From: JACKBK01 sp963707275
GTDB lineage: Bacteria > Chloroflexota > Anaerolineae > JAAEKA01
NCBI GenBank assembly: GCA_963707275.1
Contig: CAVPPH010000005.1
Span: forward strand, 1-64,000
Length of the DNA stretch: 64,000 bases
Direction of reading: 5' to 3'
The position numbers and the translations under genes are program-made. Position 1 is the stretch's first letter. Each line of letters opens with the position of its first letter. Under the pieces are notes generated by a model. The model was given only the letters and a program-made list of their open reading frames with translations, was not told the DNA's origin and did not search any database. This document shows, piece by piece, positions 63,529-64,000 of this stretch.

Positions 63529-64000
63529 CGCAACAATTCACGAGATGCAACACGGCGACAATGCGGCGCTGCGCGGCGTGCCGTCGCTGGTCTGGCGGGC
63601 CGGCCAGGATCGGCGGTTGAACATGATCCGCCAGTGGGCGCCGCTGGACGGCGCGCGCGCGCTGGTGGATGGCTGCGGCGTCGGCATGTACGTGCGCGCG
63701 CTGCAAGAGGCCGGGGCGTATGTCTGGGGCCTCGACATCGAGCACGAGCACGCGTCGCTGGCCGCTGATGTTGCACCGGGCGCAGGCGTGTGCCAGGGCG
63801 CGGGCGAGTCGCTGCCGTTTCGCGATGGGCGCTTCGATCTGGTGCTGAGCCACGAGGTCATCGAGCACGTGCAGGACGACCGGCTATACGCAGCCGAGAT
63901 GATGCGTGTGCTGCGGCGTGGCGGGCGGGCCATGGTCTTCTGCCCGAACCGGCTCTATCCCTTCGAAACGCACGGGCACTACTGGCGCGGTGCCTATCAC
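63515..64000 (+). CDS. Class I SAM-dependent methyltransferase, partial
   Basis: The first 162 residues of a methyltransferase running off the right edge. After a short helical lead (IHEMQHGDNAALRGVPSLVWRAGQDRRLNMI) come ALVDGCGVGMYVRALQEAGAYVWGLDIEHEHASL (SAM motif I with GCGVG and Asp at strand 2), GAGESLPFRDGRFDLVLSHEVIEHVQDD and MRVLRRGGRAMVFCPN. The SHEVIEHV signature is typical of methyltransferase type 11 proteins acting on quinones, sugars or lipids. Start at ATG 63,515 or 63,521, overlapping the end of the PNPOx-like gene. Confidence 0.9.
   Translation, partial: MTMDSATIHEMQHGDNAALRGVPSLVWRAGQDRRLNMIRQWAPLDGARALVDGCGVGMYVRALQEAGAYVWGLDIEHEHASLAADVAPGAGVCQGAGESLPFRDGRFDLVLSHEVIEHVQDDRLYAAEMMRVLRRGGRAMVFCPNRLYPFETHGHYWRGAYH

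Overview
The window reads as two unrelated genomes joined at about position 23,056. Left of that point the genes look like a delta-proteobacterium (Desulfobacterota): a dnaN/rdgC pair, an EndoQ-type PHP domain fused to a UvrD-like helicase, an SOS mutagenesis operon (lexA, DUF72, imuB-like, dnaE2) and a small glycolytic run. Right of it, at visibly higher GC, the genes look like a Chloroflexota bacterium (Anaerolineae/Caldilineae-like): a 2-oxoacid dehydrogenase/lipoate locus, polyprenol-type glycosyltransferases, a ParB-like/universal-stress fusion, promoters lying a few bases before start codons, and purine/pyrimidine tracts. Both assignments are inferred from gene content. The join cuts a lytic transglycosylase gene in mid-domain, so a chimeric contig is the simplest explanation.

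Many genes on both sides are broken by small indels while conserved motifs continue in another frame (dnaN, rdgC, endoQ-uvrD, dnaE2, gpmI, lpd, lipA, ABC-F and others). This looks like uncorrected sequencing error rather than pseudogenes, so I annotate such genes across their full span and give the approximate frame breaks.

Layout, left part. 1-2194: dnaN and rdgC on the minus strand. 2280-2516: an AT-rich stretch with DnaA-box-like inverted repeats, a possible origin. 2561-6022: EndoQ-UvrD fusion. 6072-7095: dus. 7164-12942: an operator array followed by lexA-DUF72-imuB-dnaE2. 13235-17404: a small unknown gene, then glucokinase, phosphofructokinase and phosphoglycerate mutase. 17896-22528: secreted spondin-domain protein, two transporters and a TerB-like protein behind a sigma-54-like promoter.

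Layout, right part. 23120-25619: four-helix-bundle protein, GT-C glycosyltransferase, HhH protein. 25852-33991: E1alpha-E1beta-E2, E3, lipoyl synthase and thioredoxin, with two PIN toxin-antitoxin pairs inserted around E3 and a candidate structured RNA before the first pair. 34340-37780: formate-THF ligase, a cluster of palindromes, and a sulfatase-maturase-like radical SAM protein. 37852-43780: HAD hydrolase, membrane protein, glutamate decarboxylase, and a hydrolase/acyl-CoA synthetase fusion. 43979-46547: CBM48 protein, glucokinase, more palindromes, DUF427 and an SDR. 46595-52647: a tightly packed minus-strand operon of glycosyltransferases, DoxX and NUDIX. 52733-55784: DsrE, TusA-like/Lrp and two radical SAM proteins. 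56047-64000: cyclase, a selenoprotein-type selD with an in-frame TGA at codon 17, ABC-F, ParB/USP fusion, ubiE, ubiX, a PNPOx-like protein and a partial methyltransferase.

I found no tRNA, rRNA, CRISPR array or insertion sequence. The items most worth follow-up are the selD UGA codon, the 12-bp-phased operator array before lexA and the unusual mutasome cassette behind it, the EndoQ-UvrD fusion, the branched RNA at 29,606, and the dispersed palindrome family at 36.1 and 45.3 kb.
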